This document shows positions 8,818 to 17,427 of a DNA stretch of 56,347 nucleotides, one piece after another. Origin of the DNA: an uncultured Campylobacter sp. (GTDB taxonomy: Bacteria > Campylobacterota > Campylobacteria > Campylobacterales > Campylobacteraceae); the NCBI RefSeq assembly GCF_938045205.1, contig NZ_CALIMY010000099.1, positions 1 to 56,347 of the forward strand, in the 5' to 3' direction. The notes under the pieces were generated by a model. That model was not told the DNA's origin. It saw nothing but the letters and a program-made list of their open reading frames with translations, and searched no databases. The translations under genes were made by a program, and so were the position numbers. How positions within the stretch are numbered: position 1 is the first letter of the stretch; each line of letters starts with the position of its first letter.

Positions 8818-10035
8818 ATGAAAACCCGCAAAGCCGCGCAAAATTCGCTCAATTTGGGCTTAAATTTAATGCGAAGTTTTAGCTTTCCAAGCGCATTAAA
8901 GTTCCTGCTTCTGCTTCTGCTTCCGTTTTTGGCGCTGGGTGCGCAAGCTCTGGAGCCAAAAATCGTAATGCAGCCCGAGCCGATCCTAAAAAACGGCCTG
9001 TATTTCGTAGCGGACAAGCCCTACAGCGGGACGCTCAAGGTGCTGCACTACAGCGCCGAGGATCTCTACGACGTAAACTTTATGGGCGTCGTCTACCCCA
9101 GAGCAAAGCCGCTGCCGCCGACGCTTATCAGAGAGATCGACGTAAAGGACGGCACCGCGGTGCTTCAGCGCGATTACTTTGACGGCAGAGATAAGCCCTC
9201 AAACGAATATCCGCTAAAGGGCGACCTGTACGACGGCGTCGCGAAGAGCTACTACGCAGACGGCGGCGAGCTGAGATCGCAGAGCGAATACAAAGCCGGC
9301 AAGCGCGAGGGTTTTTACAAGCTGTATTATCAAGGAAGCGGCAAGCTAAAGCAGCGGGGCGCGTATAAAGCGGACAGGCGCGAGGGCGTTTTCACCGACT
9401 ACTACGAAAGCGGCGAAGTAAGCGCGCGCCATCCGTATAAGGGCGGGCTACGAAACGGCAAGGACGTGGATTATTACAAAAGCGGCAAAGTGCGCGGCGT
9501 GCGGAGCTACAAAGGGGGCAAGCGACAAGGCGTGGAGAGATGGTATCACGCAAACGGCGCGTTAAGGCAGACCGGCGCATACAAGGATGACCGCAAACAT
9601 GGCATTTGGAAGTTGTTTTACGAGGACGGCAAGACGCGCGTAGTCGAAAATTTTAAAGATGGCGAGCGCGACGGCGCCGTGCGTGAATATTATCCAAGTG
9701 GCGCGTTGCAGGGCGAATACGAGTTTGAGCGCGGCAAGCAAACGGGCACGAGTAAGCAATACTACGCAAGCGGCGCTCTTGCGGCGAAAGTGATGTTCAG
9801 AGACGGGCACAAGCACGGGCTATACGAAACATACCACGAAAACGGCGCGCTCAAGGCTAGAGTTACGTTCAAGGATGGCCTGGAGACGGGCACGGCGAAG
9901 CACTACTACGCAGACGGCAAGCTCGAAGCCGAGGGCGAGTTTGAGCGCGGCAGGCTCGTGCGCGCCAAAAAATACGACGAAAGCGGCAAACTAATCAGCG
10001 ATAAATCCGATAAAAACGGGCTCGCAAGAGAGTAA
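8818..10035 (+). CDS. Exported MORN-repeat (YwqK-like) protein
   Basis: A 405-residue exported protein made largely of MORN_2-type repeats. It has an extended N-terminal region and a hydrophobic signal (about residues 23-44, ending ALGAQA). From about residue 110 at least ten units of about 23 residues follow, with the pattern YY.(S/A)G.L....Y..GKR.G. AAAGGA lies upstream of ATG 8818; an internal Met at residue 18 (8869) is an alternative start that still keeps the signal. Such proteins are often called YwqK antitoxins in databases, which is probably misleading for a secreted repeat protein. Function is unknown. It stands alone. Confidence 0.75.
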   Translation: MKTRKAAQNSLNLGLNLMRSFSFPSALKFLLLLLLPFLALGAQALEPKIVMQPEPILKNGLYFVADKPYSGTLKVLHYSAEDLYDVNFMGVVYPRAKPLPPTLIREIDVKDGTAVLQRDYFDGRDKPSNEYPLKGDLYDGVAKSYYADGGELRSQSEYKAGKREGFYKLYYQGSGKLKQRGAYKADRREGVFTDYYESGEVSARHPYKGGLRNGKDVDYYKSGKVRGVRSYKGGKRQGVERWYHANGALRQTGAYKDDRKHGIWKLFYEDGKTRVVENFKDGERDGAVREYYPSGALQGEYEFERGKQTGTSKQYYASGALAAKVMFRDGHKHGLYETYHENGALKARVTFKDGLETGTAKHYYADGKLEAEGEFERGRLVRAKKYDESGKLISDKSDKNGLARE

Positions 10036-10960
10036 GGCGGGCTAAATTTTAAAATTTTGCAGGTTTGGAATTTTGGGTAGGCTTAAATTTTAAGCAGCCT
10101 CGGCTTTATGTTTTGCGTTTCAGACAGATGCGGCTTTGAATTTTGATTGAGCGCGACTTTGGACAAGTGCGCTTTATATAGTTCAGCACTTTAAATATAC
10201 GCAGATTTGCTTTTTTTCGAGCAAGTGCAGTTTTAAATTTTTGAGCATGACTTTGAATTTTGAGCGAGCTTTGCACTTTGGGTAAGTGTAACTTTATACA
10301 GCGCGTGAATGTGACTTGATACTTTAACCAACGAGGCTTTGTATGGCATAAGCTCGCCGCACGATTTAACTTTATACGTATTAAAATTCTACGCGCTGTT
10401 TCAGCACAACCGGCAACACAGAAATCATCCGACACGACACAGCTTGGCTTTTCGACATAGCGAGTTATTTTCTAGGCGTAGCGCAAATTTTTAAAATTTA
10501 AAGCGGAATTTCAAGCCAGAATAGCGCTAAAATTTTAAACGTAAAAGGGCTAAATTCGATGGTCAAATCTCGCTAAATTTATCCCACGGTTCGCAAGCTG
10601 TGCTATTTTGGCGTTAAATTTCAATGTGCGTGCGACACAGTATTTGTAGGGCGGAATGCGGACGCCGAGAGGCGATAGACGCTTATAAATTTAGCGCGTA
10701 GTAAGCGGAAGCGAGATGGACTCCAGATAAAAAATCTTAAATTTTAATCCGCGGACGCCAAATGGGTTCAAAATTAAATTTACGTAAATTTAGAGCGCGG
10801 TAGACCGTGAGTGCTCGCAGAGCACCGCAGGCTGTATGGCGCAGTATCCGTGCGGCAAAATACGGGCATTGAAAGACGTAGCCGTTTGAAATTTAGAGCG
10901 CGGCGGTCATAGAGAGCCGAGAATCCGTAGCGCTCGAAGCTGCGTAACGAAAGCTCAAAT
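10036..10960. other. 925-bp gene-free region with degenerate repeats
   Basis: No convincing gene on either strand. Two related copies of a roughly 54-bp unit (10134-10187 and 10251-10304) share CTTTGAATTTTGA, AAGTG and CTTTATA words. A second pair, AAATTTAGAGCGCGG at about 10787 and 10888, is followed by similar sequence. The 109-codon minus-strand frame at 10106-10435 is built from these repeats and is not called. Confidence 0.5.
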
Positions 10961-11692
10961 CTATCCGCAGCAGCCGCAATCGCAGCGCGAGGAGGCAGCG
11001 GGGTGAAGCTCACTGATGTAGAGCTTTACGGAGTCAAGTCCTTGCTCTTTCGCCTGGAAGTAGGCATCGCTTGCAAAGCCAAAGTCCGCAAAGCGCAAGA
11101 AATTCTCCACGTAGAACTTGCGCGCATTTTGATAATCTATGTAGTAGGCGTGCTCCCAAAGATCGCAGGCTAAAAGCGGAATTTTACCACGCACGATCGG
11201 CGTGTCCGCATTTTGCGTCGTGATGATTTCTAAATTCGCCGCGCGCTCGTCGCACACAAGCCAGCACCAGCCGCTGCCGAAAAGCCCCATCGCGCGCTTT
11301 AAAAACTCGCTTTTAAAATTTTCCATCCCGCCGAAAGCCTGCGTTAAAGCGTTCGCGAGCTCGCCGCTAGGCTCGCTTGGCTGCGCGATACAGTCGAAGT
11401 AAAAATCGTGGTTGTAAATTTCAGAGGCGTTGTTAAAAATACGGCTAAAACCTAGGCAAATTTTATAAAGCTTTGAAATTTGCGAAAAATCGCACTCCTC
11501 GTCGCGCGCGGCCTTGAACGACTGCGTAATTATCGTAAAAAGATCCGCGTTTTGTATCGGCGTGTCCGCTATATCTCGATTTAAGGCAGAGACGTAGTCC
11601 TCGCAAAGCCCGCCGTGATGAAATTTTAAACTCTGCAAGCTCGCGATTTTATTCGTGCGCGGATCAAAAGGCAGCGCCCTGGATCTAAACAC
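10961..11692 (-). CDS. sodB: Divergent iron superoxide dismutase with Cys-rich tail
   Basis: A 243-residue member of the Fe/Mn-SOD family, cytoplasmic by lack of a signal. All four metal ligands are present: H25, H95 (NHDFYFD), D177 and H181 (CDLWEHAYY). Second-shell positions differ from ordinary Campylobacter SodB. The usual HHGKHH.TY reads HHGGLCEDY, so the gateway His (E. coli 30) is Leu29, while Tyr33 stays. The active-site Gln (E. coli 69) is Glu91. About 15 extra residues precede FNNAS, and the protein ends RCDCGCCG. The GTG start at 11692 overlaps the TAG of the acidic microprotein gene by one base. The fold is certain; ordinary dismutase activity is not. Confidence 0.85.
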   Translation of the reverse strand: MFRSRALPFDPRTNKIASLQSLKFHHGGLCEDYVSALNRDIADTPIQNADLFTIITQSFKAARDEECDFSQISKLYKICLGFSRIFNNASEIYNHDFYFDCIAQPSEPSGELANALTQAFGGMENFKSEFLKRAMGLFGSGWCWLVCDERAANLEIITTQNADTPIVRGKIPLLACDLWEHAYYIDYQNARKFYVENFLRFADFGFASDAYFQAKEQGLDSVKLYISELHPAASSRCDCGCCG

Positions 11693-11865
11693 TAATAATC
11701 CTCGCTGTCCAAATCGCTATAATCGTTAAAACCGTCGTCGTCTTCGTAGCTGTAATCATCCTCGTCGTAGTTGTAGTTGTAACTCTCGTCGCCTCCGATT
11801 AAATCATCGTCCTCATATTCGTCCTCATCGAACTCTTCGTCTTCGAAGTCATCGAAATCAGCCAT
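11692..11865 (-). CDS. 57-residue extremely acidic microprotein
   Basis: A short gene with clear coding signals: AAGGAG six bases before the ATG, the ATG inside the last codons of the MscS gene (ATGGCTGA), and a TAG that shares one base with the GTG of the SOD gene. The product (begins MADFDDFEDEEFDEDEYED) is mostly Asp, Glu, Tyr and Asn, with almost no basic or hydrophobic residues, and should be disordered and strongly anionic. No family was recognised. Position and composition allow guesses such as metal or calcium binding or a partner of the SOD, but none is shown. Confidence 0.8.
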   Translation of the reverse strand: MADFDDFEDEEFDEDEYEDDDLIGGDESYNYNYDEDDYSYEDDDGFNDYSDLDSEDY

Positions 11866-13972
11866 TTTGCTCTCCTTTGTCGTTGGAATTTGCTTTTGAT
11901 TTTACGCATTCGCTTGCTATTTCCGGGATATTTTCGATATAAACGCTCTGCGATGGGAAGGCAAACGATAGTCCGTTTTGCTCCACGATCTCCATTATTT
12001 TAAATAAAACATCCTCTTTAGTTTGGATGAAATTTGCCCATATTACGGTTTTTGTGAAGCAGTAAACTAAAATATTAATGGACGAATCGCCAAAGCTATC
12101 TAACGCCACAAACATAGTGCTTTTATAGCCCGCTAAATCGTCGATAGAGACCATATTTTGTCTATAGCGCATACGAAAATCTTTAGAATTTAGCGCTGTA
12201 TCGGCAGATTGAGCGATGCCCGGGTGAGATTTTAGCATCTCTTTGATGTCGTTTACGCACTTTCGAAGTTGAGCTGTGCTCGCGCCGTATTCGACGCCTA
12301 CGGTAAGCTTTAAATTCCGTCCTACCTTCCTGCGGCTCCAGTTTTTGATATTTTGCGCCATTATGTTGGAATTCGGCACAAAAACAAGAGCGTTATCAAA
12401 GGTCCTGATCGTCGTCTTTCTAAAGCCCGTTTCTACGACGTTTCCCTCTATGTCGCCTAATACGACCCAGTCTCCTTGCGAGAATGAATTATCAAATAAT
12501 AGCATCACGGATGAGAAGAAATTTGCGATGATGTCCTTGGTTGCAAACGCGATCGCAAGTCCGCCGATTCCAAGCGATGCCATAAGCGCCGAGATGTCAA
12601 AGCCTAGACGCTCTAGCACCAAAAGTGCGGCGATGATGATTACGATGACATATAGAATTTTAACGACTAGATTTATGATATCTTTTCTGACGCCTTTTTT
12701 TGTGATATTTCCAAGCACGACAATGCCGTAACCATCGATGATTTCGATAATGAGCCATGCCCAAAGCACCACGTAAACGATCGAGAATAAATTTGCAAAT
12801 TTTATCGGCACAGGCGCCGGATAATAAAATATACTAAGACAGATATCGACCGAATAAGCGATCAGCAAAATACCCATCGGACGCTTGATAATGCCCACTA
12901 CTTGCGTTTTTAGAGTTTCGCTATCCAGCGAAAAGCTTTTATTAAAGAATTTAAATACGAAATAGATGATGTTGGCAAGCAGTCTGCGAAGCGAGTAGAA
13001 AAATAGCGTAATCAGCGTGATTAGAATGAGCTTGCCGAAATTTACGTGGCTGAGCTTAAACGGAATTTTATCGTTGATATAATCGATCACCGACTTAAAA
13101 TTTAAGCTCGTAAAAACCACGCTGCTTGCGAGTAGATCGCTATTTCGCGATAGATACGTAAGCACCTCGTCGTAGGTCTGCTTGTCGTTTTTCAAATCGT
13201 TGATTTTAGACTCTAAGGCGTCTATCTGCTCTTGACTGCTTAGATTATTTTTCAAATCATTAAGTTTGCTAAAATCCCTAGTTTGGATATTTAGTAGCGT
13301 ACTACTCAGCTCGCTTTCAAGCGCGCTTCTGCTTGCGCCGTTTACAAACATATCCTCAATTTTCATAAGCGAGGTATAAAAGATCTCTGCCATTTCCATC
13401 TTTTCTAAATCCGCGCTTGCATTTACGTATTCGGGAGAGCTCTGCTTTTTAGCATATTTTTTTAGCGTAGTTTGGATGTTCTTTTTATTTTGCGCATACG
13501 ACATTATGCTTTCGATATCCATATCCTGCTGCGTAATCGCGAAAGGTAAGCGATCAAAGAGCTTAGCTTTATTGCGATCGATGGCGTCCAATTCGTTTTT
13601 GCTCGCGTTGGCATCGCCGCCGTTAAGCAGGGAGGCGCGCTGCAAATTTAGCTTTTTAATCTCTTTGATTACAGAGATAAGCGTCTCGCCGTTAGGAGCT
13701 TTTTTCTGTGAAGTCTCCGTTTTGGCGACCTTTTCTGCGATCATATTTATTACTTCAGTTTTATTTCCATCCTCCGCACCGAGGGATTTGGATAGAATTT
13801 TAGCGACTTCTTTTTTGATCTCGGTTTTGTTGTTTTCTAAAGTAAGATTTGCCTCGGGCGCGGAAGAATTTGTCTCTATAAAGCTTCCCTCACCGGTCGT
13901 GTTGAGGTCTGCAAACGCTAAAGCGGTGCTAAAAAGACTAATCGTTAAAAAGCTGATTATAGATTTTTTCAT
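11858..13972 (-). CDS. MscS-family mechanosensitive channel, large periplasmic domain
   Basis: A 704-residue inner-membrane channel opening under membrane tension. Signal peptide at 1-21 (ends ALAFA), then about 280 residues of helical, coiled-coil-prone periplasmic sequence. Several helices follow from about 310, and the MscS pore helix and beta domain lie near 460-560 (GLAIAFATKDIIANFFSSVM, then FVPNSNIMAQNIKNWSR). Length and layout match the MscK/YnaI-like larger members. The first 35 bases overlap the carbonic anhydrase gene, and the stop overlaps the microprotein start, so translation of all four genes is likely coupled. Confidence 0.9.
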   Translation of the reverse strand: MKKSIISFLTISLFSTALAFADLNTTGEGSFIETNSSAPEANLTLENNKTEIKKEVAKILSKSLGAEDGNKTEVINMIAEKVAKTETSQKKAPNGETLISVIKEIKKLNLQRASLLNGGDANASKNELDAIDRNKAKLFDRLPFAITQQDMDIESIMSYAQNKKNIQTTLKKYAKKQSSPEYVNASADLEKMEMAEIFYTSLMKIEDMFVNGASRSALESELSSTLLNIQTRDFSKLNDLKNNLSSQEQIDALESKINDLKNDKQTYDEVLTYLSRNSDLLASSVVFTSLNFKSVIDYINDKIPFKLSHVNFGKLILITLITLFFYSLRRLLANIIYFVFKFFNKSFSLDSETLKTQVVGIIKRPMGILLIAYSVDICLSIFYYPAPVPIKFANLFSIVYVVLWAWLIIEIIDGYGIVVLGNITKKGVRKDIINLVVKILYVIVIIIAALLVLERLGFDISALMASLGIGGLAIAFATKDIIANFFSSVMLLFDNSFSQGDWVVLGDIEGNVVETGFRKTTIRTFDNALVFVPNSNIMAQNIKNWSRRKVGRNLKLTVGVEYGASTAQLRKCVNDIKEMLKSHPGIAQSADTALNSKDFRMRYRQNMVSIDDLAGYKSTMFVALDSFGDSSINILVYCFTKTVIWANFIQTKEDVLFKIMEIVEQNGLSFAFPSQSVYIENIPEIASECVKSKANSNDKGEQNG

Positions 13973-14606
13973 AATCCATTCCCTTATTTAATAGCGTAAA
14001 ATGCGCGCCTTCGTCGTCGTAGTTGAATAGCTCGCCCGTTTCGATGACGTAGTGCCAGCCGTAAATTTTAATCTCGCCGTTTTTGTAGGCGTCTTTGATG
14101 CCGGGAAAGCTAAGTAAATTTTGCATAGAATTTATAATATTTAATCTCTCGGTGATCCACTCGCGCTTGTCGGCGCCGATATCTTTTAGCTTTTCGACCT
14201 CGTCTTTTACAGGCTGCATTAAATTTAGCCAGCGCCTTACGTTTGGAATTTTTTCGAGCTTTTTTGCGTCATAAAATAGCGCCGCGCAGCCGCCGCAGTT
14301 GCTGTGCCCGCAAACGATAATATTTTTGATTTTTAGCGAATATAGCGCGTATTCAATCGCTGAGGTAGTCGCTAAAAATTCCTCGCTAATGCGGTATGGA
14401 GGAACGACGTTTGCAATATTTCGTACGACGAAAAGCTCTCCTGGAAGCGTCGAAGTAATTAGGCTTGGCACCACGCGCGAGTCGGAGCAGCCGATAAAAA
14501 GCGTGTGGGGCTTTTGATGATTTGCCAGACTTCCGAAAAGCTCGGCATGCTCGGCAAAATTTTCTTCCATAAATTTAATAGCTCCATTTATTAACTGGCT
14601 GGGCAT
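13938..14606 (-). CDS. can: Beta-class carbonic anhydrase
   Basis: Interconverts CO2 and bicarbonate in the cytoplasm, important for capnophilic Campylobacter. The 222 residues include the zinc site C40 (GCSDSR, with the D42/R44 dyad), H101 and C104 (GHSNCGGC). AAGGAGAAAGT precedes the ATG. It is the first gene of a minus-strand set followed by MscS, the acidic microprotein and SOD, with a -10 box at 14631-14636. Confidence 0.93.
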   Translation of the reverse strand: MPSQLINGAIKFMEENFAEHAELFGSLANHQKPHTLFIGCSDSRVVPSLITSTLPGELFVVRNIANVVPPYRISEEFLATTSAIEYALYSLKIKNIIVCGHSNCGGCAALFYDAKKLEKIPNVRRWLNLMQPVKDEVEKLKDIGADKREWITERLNIINSMQNLLSFPGIKDAYKNGEIKIYGWHYVIETGELFNYDDEGAHFTLLNKGMDYEKIYNQLFND

Positions 14607-14630
14607 ACTTTCTCCTTAAAAAAGTCGGGA

Positions 14631-14636
14631 ATTATA
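14631..14636 (-). promoter_or_regulatory. -10 box for the carbonic anhydrase operon
   Basis: TATAAT on the minus strand, 25-30 bases before the carbonic anhydrase ATG, in an AT-rich divergent gap shared with the BI-1 family gene. Confidence 0.5.
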
Positions 14637-14738
14637 TATTACTTTCATAAATAGATAGAATTCTAGGAATTTTTAATTATATATTTACCAAATTTTCGCT
14701 AAACTCCCCGCTCATAAATCAAAAGAAGGAGAAAAAAT

Positions 14739-15434
14739 ATGAGTCTATACGACAGACGAAATTACGCGGACGGCTATGAGCTATCGGACGCATCACTAGA
14801 ACAAGGACGAATCTCTCAGACTATCAAACAAACCTACGCGCTTCTAACCGCTTCGATGATAGCTGCGGCAGCAGGGGCTTTTGTGGCGATGAGCTTTGGT
14901 GTGAGCTTGGCTATTCATCCATTTTTATATCTAGTGCTTTTAATGGGGCTAATTTTTGGTATGCAAGCAGCTGTAAATCGCGGCGCTAATACGATTGCGC
15001 TAGTTTTGCTTTTTGCATTTACCTTTATTACCGGTCTTACTCTAGGTAGATTGATCGCTATTTATATCGCAGCGGGTGCCGGAGACGTAGTAACGCATGC
15101 GTTTGTGGCTACAGCGATTACTTTCGGTGCTCTTACCGTTTACGCGATGAATGCAAAGACAAATTTCGACTCTTGGGGCAAGCCGCTATTGGTATCGCTT
15201 GTGGCTATTATCGTGTTAAGCCTTTTGAACTACTTCTTTTTCAAAAGCACCGTGCTTGATATAGCGATTTCAGCTTTTTCGGCTTTAATCTTTTCGATGT
15301 ATATCATCTACGATACTAAAAATATTATAAACGGCACCTACACTTCACCGATAATGGCTGCCGTAGATATGTATCTAAACATCTACAACCTCTTCCTTTC
15401 GCTGCTAAGAATTTTCGGCGCAAGCAGAGACTAA
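14739..15434 (+). CDS. Bax inhibitor-1/YccA family membrane protein
   Basis: A 231-residue inner-membrane protein with about seven helices of the BI-1 (YbhL/YccA) type. The cytoplasmic N-terminus is short and polar, and the family pattern is clear in the last helices (AFSALIFSMYIIYDTKNI and the DMYLNIYNLFLSLLRIFG end). Bacterial members include pH-sensitive calcium leak channels and FtsH-interacting proteins; which applies here cannot be read. GAAGGAG lies just before the ATG. It is probably monocistronic, with a short hairpin after it. Confidence 0.9.
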   Translation: MSLYDRRNYADGYELSDASLEQGRISQTIKQTYALLTASMIAAAAGAFVAMSFGVSLAIHPFLYLVLLMGLIFGMQAAVNRGANTIALVLLFAFTFITGLTLGRLIAIYIAAGAGDVVTHAFVATAITFGALTVYAMNAKTNFDSWGKPLLVSLVAIIVLSLLNYFFFKSTVLDIAISAFSALIFSMYIIYDTKNIINGTYTSPIMAAVDMYLNIYNLFLSLLRIFGASRD

Positions 15435-15441
15435 ATTTTAC

Positions 15442-15460
15442 GCACCGCTTCGTGCGGTGC
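15442..15460 (+). terminator. Short hairpin after the BI-1 family gene
   Basis: GCACCGC and GCGGTGC pair exactly around TTCGT, eight bases after the stop codon. No T run of note follows, so termination may be partial. Confidence 0.45.
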
Positions 15461-15491
15461 ACTCTTAACTTAAAATTTATAAATCTTTTAT

Positions 15492-15497
15492 TATAAT
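15492..15497 (+). promoter_or_regulatory. -10 box for secG
   Basis: TATAAT (context TTATTATAATCGC) 32 bases before the secG GTG, downstream of the BI-1 hairpin. Confidence 0.6.
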
Positions 15498-15528
15498 CGC
15501 AAATTCAATTTTTTCAAAAGGTTTTATA

Positions 15529-16050
15529 GTGACTACGTTATTTTTGGTTTTACAAGTCGTTTTTGCCGTGATAATTACGATCTCCGTTCTACTGCAAAAG
15601 AGCTCTTCTATCGGACTTGGCGCATACAGCGGAAGCAACGAAAGCTTATTTGGTGCGAAGGGGCCTGCGGGGTTTTTGGCTAAATTTACCGCTGCAATGG
15701 GAATTTTATTCGTGATAAATACACTCGTGCTTGCGTATTTTTATCAGCAAGATGCTAAATCTTCCGTAGTTGATCGCGTCAAGATCGAAGCAAATGCTAC
15801 CAAATCCGTGCCAAACGCTGTCCCTGGCGTGCCATCCATTCCTAATTCCGGCACAAAGCCTAATTTCGCTCCGGCAAACACCGAAGCAAATCCCGTAAAT
15901 AGCAGCGAGGTAAATTCAACAGCTCTGAAGATCGAAGCGCCCGTAGCTCCTGCGACTGATACTGCCGCGGCTGCCCAATCGCAAGCATCAAGCGCCGCAA
16001 ACGATACCAATGCGAGCGCCGCTTCCGCAGATCAAAACACAACCAAATAA
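15529..16050 (+). CDS. secG: Preprotein translocase subunit SecG with long tail
   Basis: A small SecYEG subunit. The first 75 residues hold the two transmembrane helices and the conserved segment between them (LLQKSSSIGLGAYSGSNE, FGAKGPAGFLAKFTA). A GTG start follows AAAAGG. The C-terminal 100 residues are low complexity, rich in Ala, Asn, Ser, Thr and Pro, making the protein 173 residues against roughly 75-125 in many bacteria. Tails of this type occur in other Campylobacter SecG proteins. It has its own -10 box and a strong hairpin after the stop. Confidence 0.9.
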   Translation: MTTLFLVLQVVFAVIITISVLLQKSSSIGLGAYSGSNESLFGAKGPAGFLAKFTAAMGILFVINTLVLAYFYQQDAKSSVVDRVKIEANATKSVPNAVPGVPSIPNSGTKPNFAPANTEANPVNSSEVNSTALKIEAPVAPATDTAAAAQSQASSAANDTNASAASADQNTTK

Positions 16051-16066
16051 ACTCTAAATTTTAAAA

Positions 16067-16095
16067 TTTAAAAGCGCAAAATCCGCGCTTTTAAA
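16067..16095 (+). terminator. Terminator hairpin after secG
   Basis: An exact 11-bp inverted repeat (TTTAAAAGCGC and its complement) around a seven-base loop, followed by a T-rich run ending TTTTTTT at about 16112. Confidence 0.6.
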
Positions 16096-16118
16096 TGCTA
16101 TTCTTATTTTTTTAACGC

Positions 16119-16124
16119 TATAAT
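16119..16124 (+). promoter_or_regulatory. -10 box for frr-pyrE
   Basis: TATAAT (context ACGCTATAATTTTGC) 28 bases before the frr ATG, preceded by a T-rich stretch like the periodic T tracts of Campylobacter promoters. Confidence 0.6.
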
Positions 16125-16151
16125 TTTGCAAATTTTATTTAAAGGATTTGA

Positions 16152-16709
16152 ATGCTAGAAGCTATCTACAAAGAGCAAAGAGCAAATGGCGATCGAGCTA
16201 TCGAGGCTTTGAAAAAGGACTTTACGACGCTACGCACCGGCAAGGTGAGCGTGGCGATCCTGGATCATATTTTCGTGGATTATTACGGCTCGCAAACTCC
16301 GCTAAATCAAGTCGCGACCGTCCTTTCGACCGATGCGGTCACGATCTCGATCACGCCGTGGGAAAAGCCGATGCTAAAGGCGATCGAAAGCGCTATCGCA
16401 GCGGCAAATATCGGCGTAAACCCAACTAATGACGGCGAGAGCGTGAAGCTCTTTTTCCCGCCGATGACGGTCGAGCAACGCCAAGAAAATGCAAAAAAGG
16501 CCAAAGCGATGGGCGAGAAGGCTAAAATCGGCATTCGCAATGTCCGCAAAGATGCTAACGACGAAATCAAAAAGCTCGAAAAAGACAAAGCGATCTCCGA
16601 AGACGACGCCAAAAAGGGCTATGACGAGGTGCAAAAGATCACCGACTCTTACTCAAGCAAGATCGACGACGCAGTCAAGGCCAAAGAAGCCGAGCTTTTG
16701 AAGGTCTGA
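16152..16709 (+). CDS. frr: Ribosome recycling factor
   Basis: Splits post-termination ribosomes with EF-G. The 185 residues match the family length, with the conserved core FTTLRTGKVSVAILDHI and the helical VRKDANDEIKKLEKD segment. AAAGGA precedes the ATG. pyrE begins three bases after the stop, so the two are co-transcribed. Confidence 0.96.
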   Translation: MLEAIYKEQRANGDRAIEALKKDFTTLRTGKVSVAILDHIFVDYYGSQTPLNQVATVLSTDAVTISITPWEKPMLKAIESAIAAANIGVNPTNDGESVKLFFPPMTVEQRQENAKKAKAMGEKAKIGIRNVRKDANDEIKKLEKDKAISEDDAKKGYDEVQKITDSYSSKIDDAVKAKEAELLKV

Positions 16710-16712
16710 GCT

Positions 16713-17324
16713 GTGAATATAGAAAAAATCTATCGCGACTGCGGCGCATATCTGCGAGGGCATTTTCTGCTTTCAAGCGGCAACCACTCGGAATTTTATC
16801 TGCAAAGCGCCAAAGTACTTGAGGATCCGCAGCTCGCGGGGCAGCTCGCAGACGAGCTTGCCGCAATCATCGAAAAAGCAGGCGTAGAGTTTGACAGCGT
16901 CTGCTCGCCCGCGCTGGGCGGAATTTTAGCGGGCTACGAGCTAGCTCGCGCGGCGAAAAAGCGTTTCATATTTACCGAGCGCGTAGATCGCGTAATGAGC
17001 CTGCGCCGCGGCTTTGAAGTGCATAAGGGCGAGAGATTTATCGTCTGCGAAGACATCATCACGACGGGCGGCTCGGCTCTTGAGAGCGCGAGGCTCATCG
17101 AAAACCTCAGCGGCGAGGTCGTGGGCTTTGCCGCGCTTGCCAATCGCGGATTTTGCAAGGTCGCAAATTTAGCGGGCAGCGTCGCTAGGGCTGGCGCCAA
17201 GCTGCCCGCGGATAAGCCGTTTTTTGCGCTAGGCAATTTCGAGTTTGAAATTTACGAGCCCGCAACCTGCCCGCTTTGCGCTACCGGAAGCAAGGCGATC
17301 AAGCCCGGCAGTCGCGGAAACTAG
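16713..17324 (+). CDS. pyrE: Orotate phosphoribosyltransferase
   Basis: Transfers ribose-5-phosphate from PRPP to orotate in pyrimidine synthesis. The 203 residues carry the PRPP loop FIVCEDIITTGGSALES (near 109) and HFLLSSGNHSEFYLQ near the start. The start codon is GTG, directly behind frr. A C-terminal CPLC motif is visible (residues about 187-190). The frr-pyrE pairing is common in epsilonproteobacteria. Confidence 0.95.
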   Translation: MNIEKIYRDCGAYLRGHFLLSSGNHSEFYLQSAKVLEDPQLAGQLADELAAIIEKAGVEFDSVCSPALGGILAGYELARAAKKRFIFTERVDRVMSLRRGFEVHKGERFIVCEDIITTGGSALESARLIENLSGEVVGFAALANRGFCKVANLAGSVARAGAKLPADKPFFALGNFEFEIYEPATCPLCATGSKAIKPGSRGN

Positions 17325-17427
17325 GCGTCGATTTGCTGCTAAGAAACCGCAACGAGATTAAATTTTATCCTCTAGGCTCTAAATTTAGCGCGCCGGAATT
17401 TTAAAATTTAATCCAAAACGGATCGAA

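Noticed and set aside
8818..10035. Toxin-antitoxin antitoxin
   Set aside because: Database-style YwqK naming does not fit a signal-bearing MORN-repeat protein with no toxin gene beside it.
10106..10435. Minus-strand 109-residue gene
   Set aside because: Lies wholly in degenerate repeats and the translation is Arg/Lys/Cys-rich with no domain.
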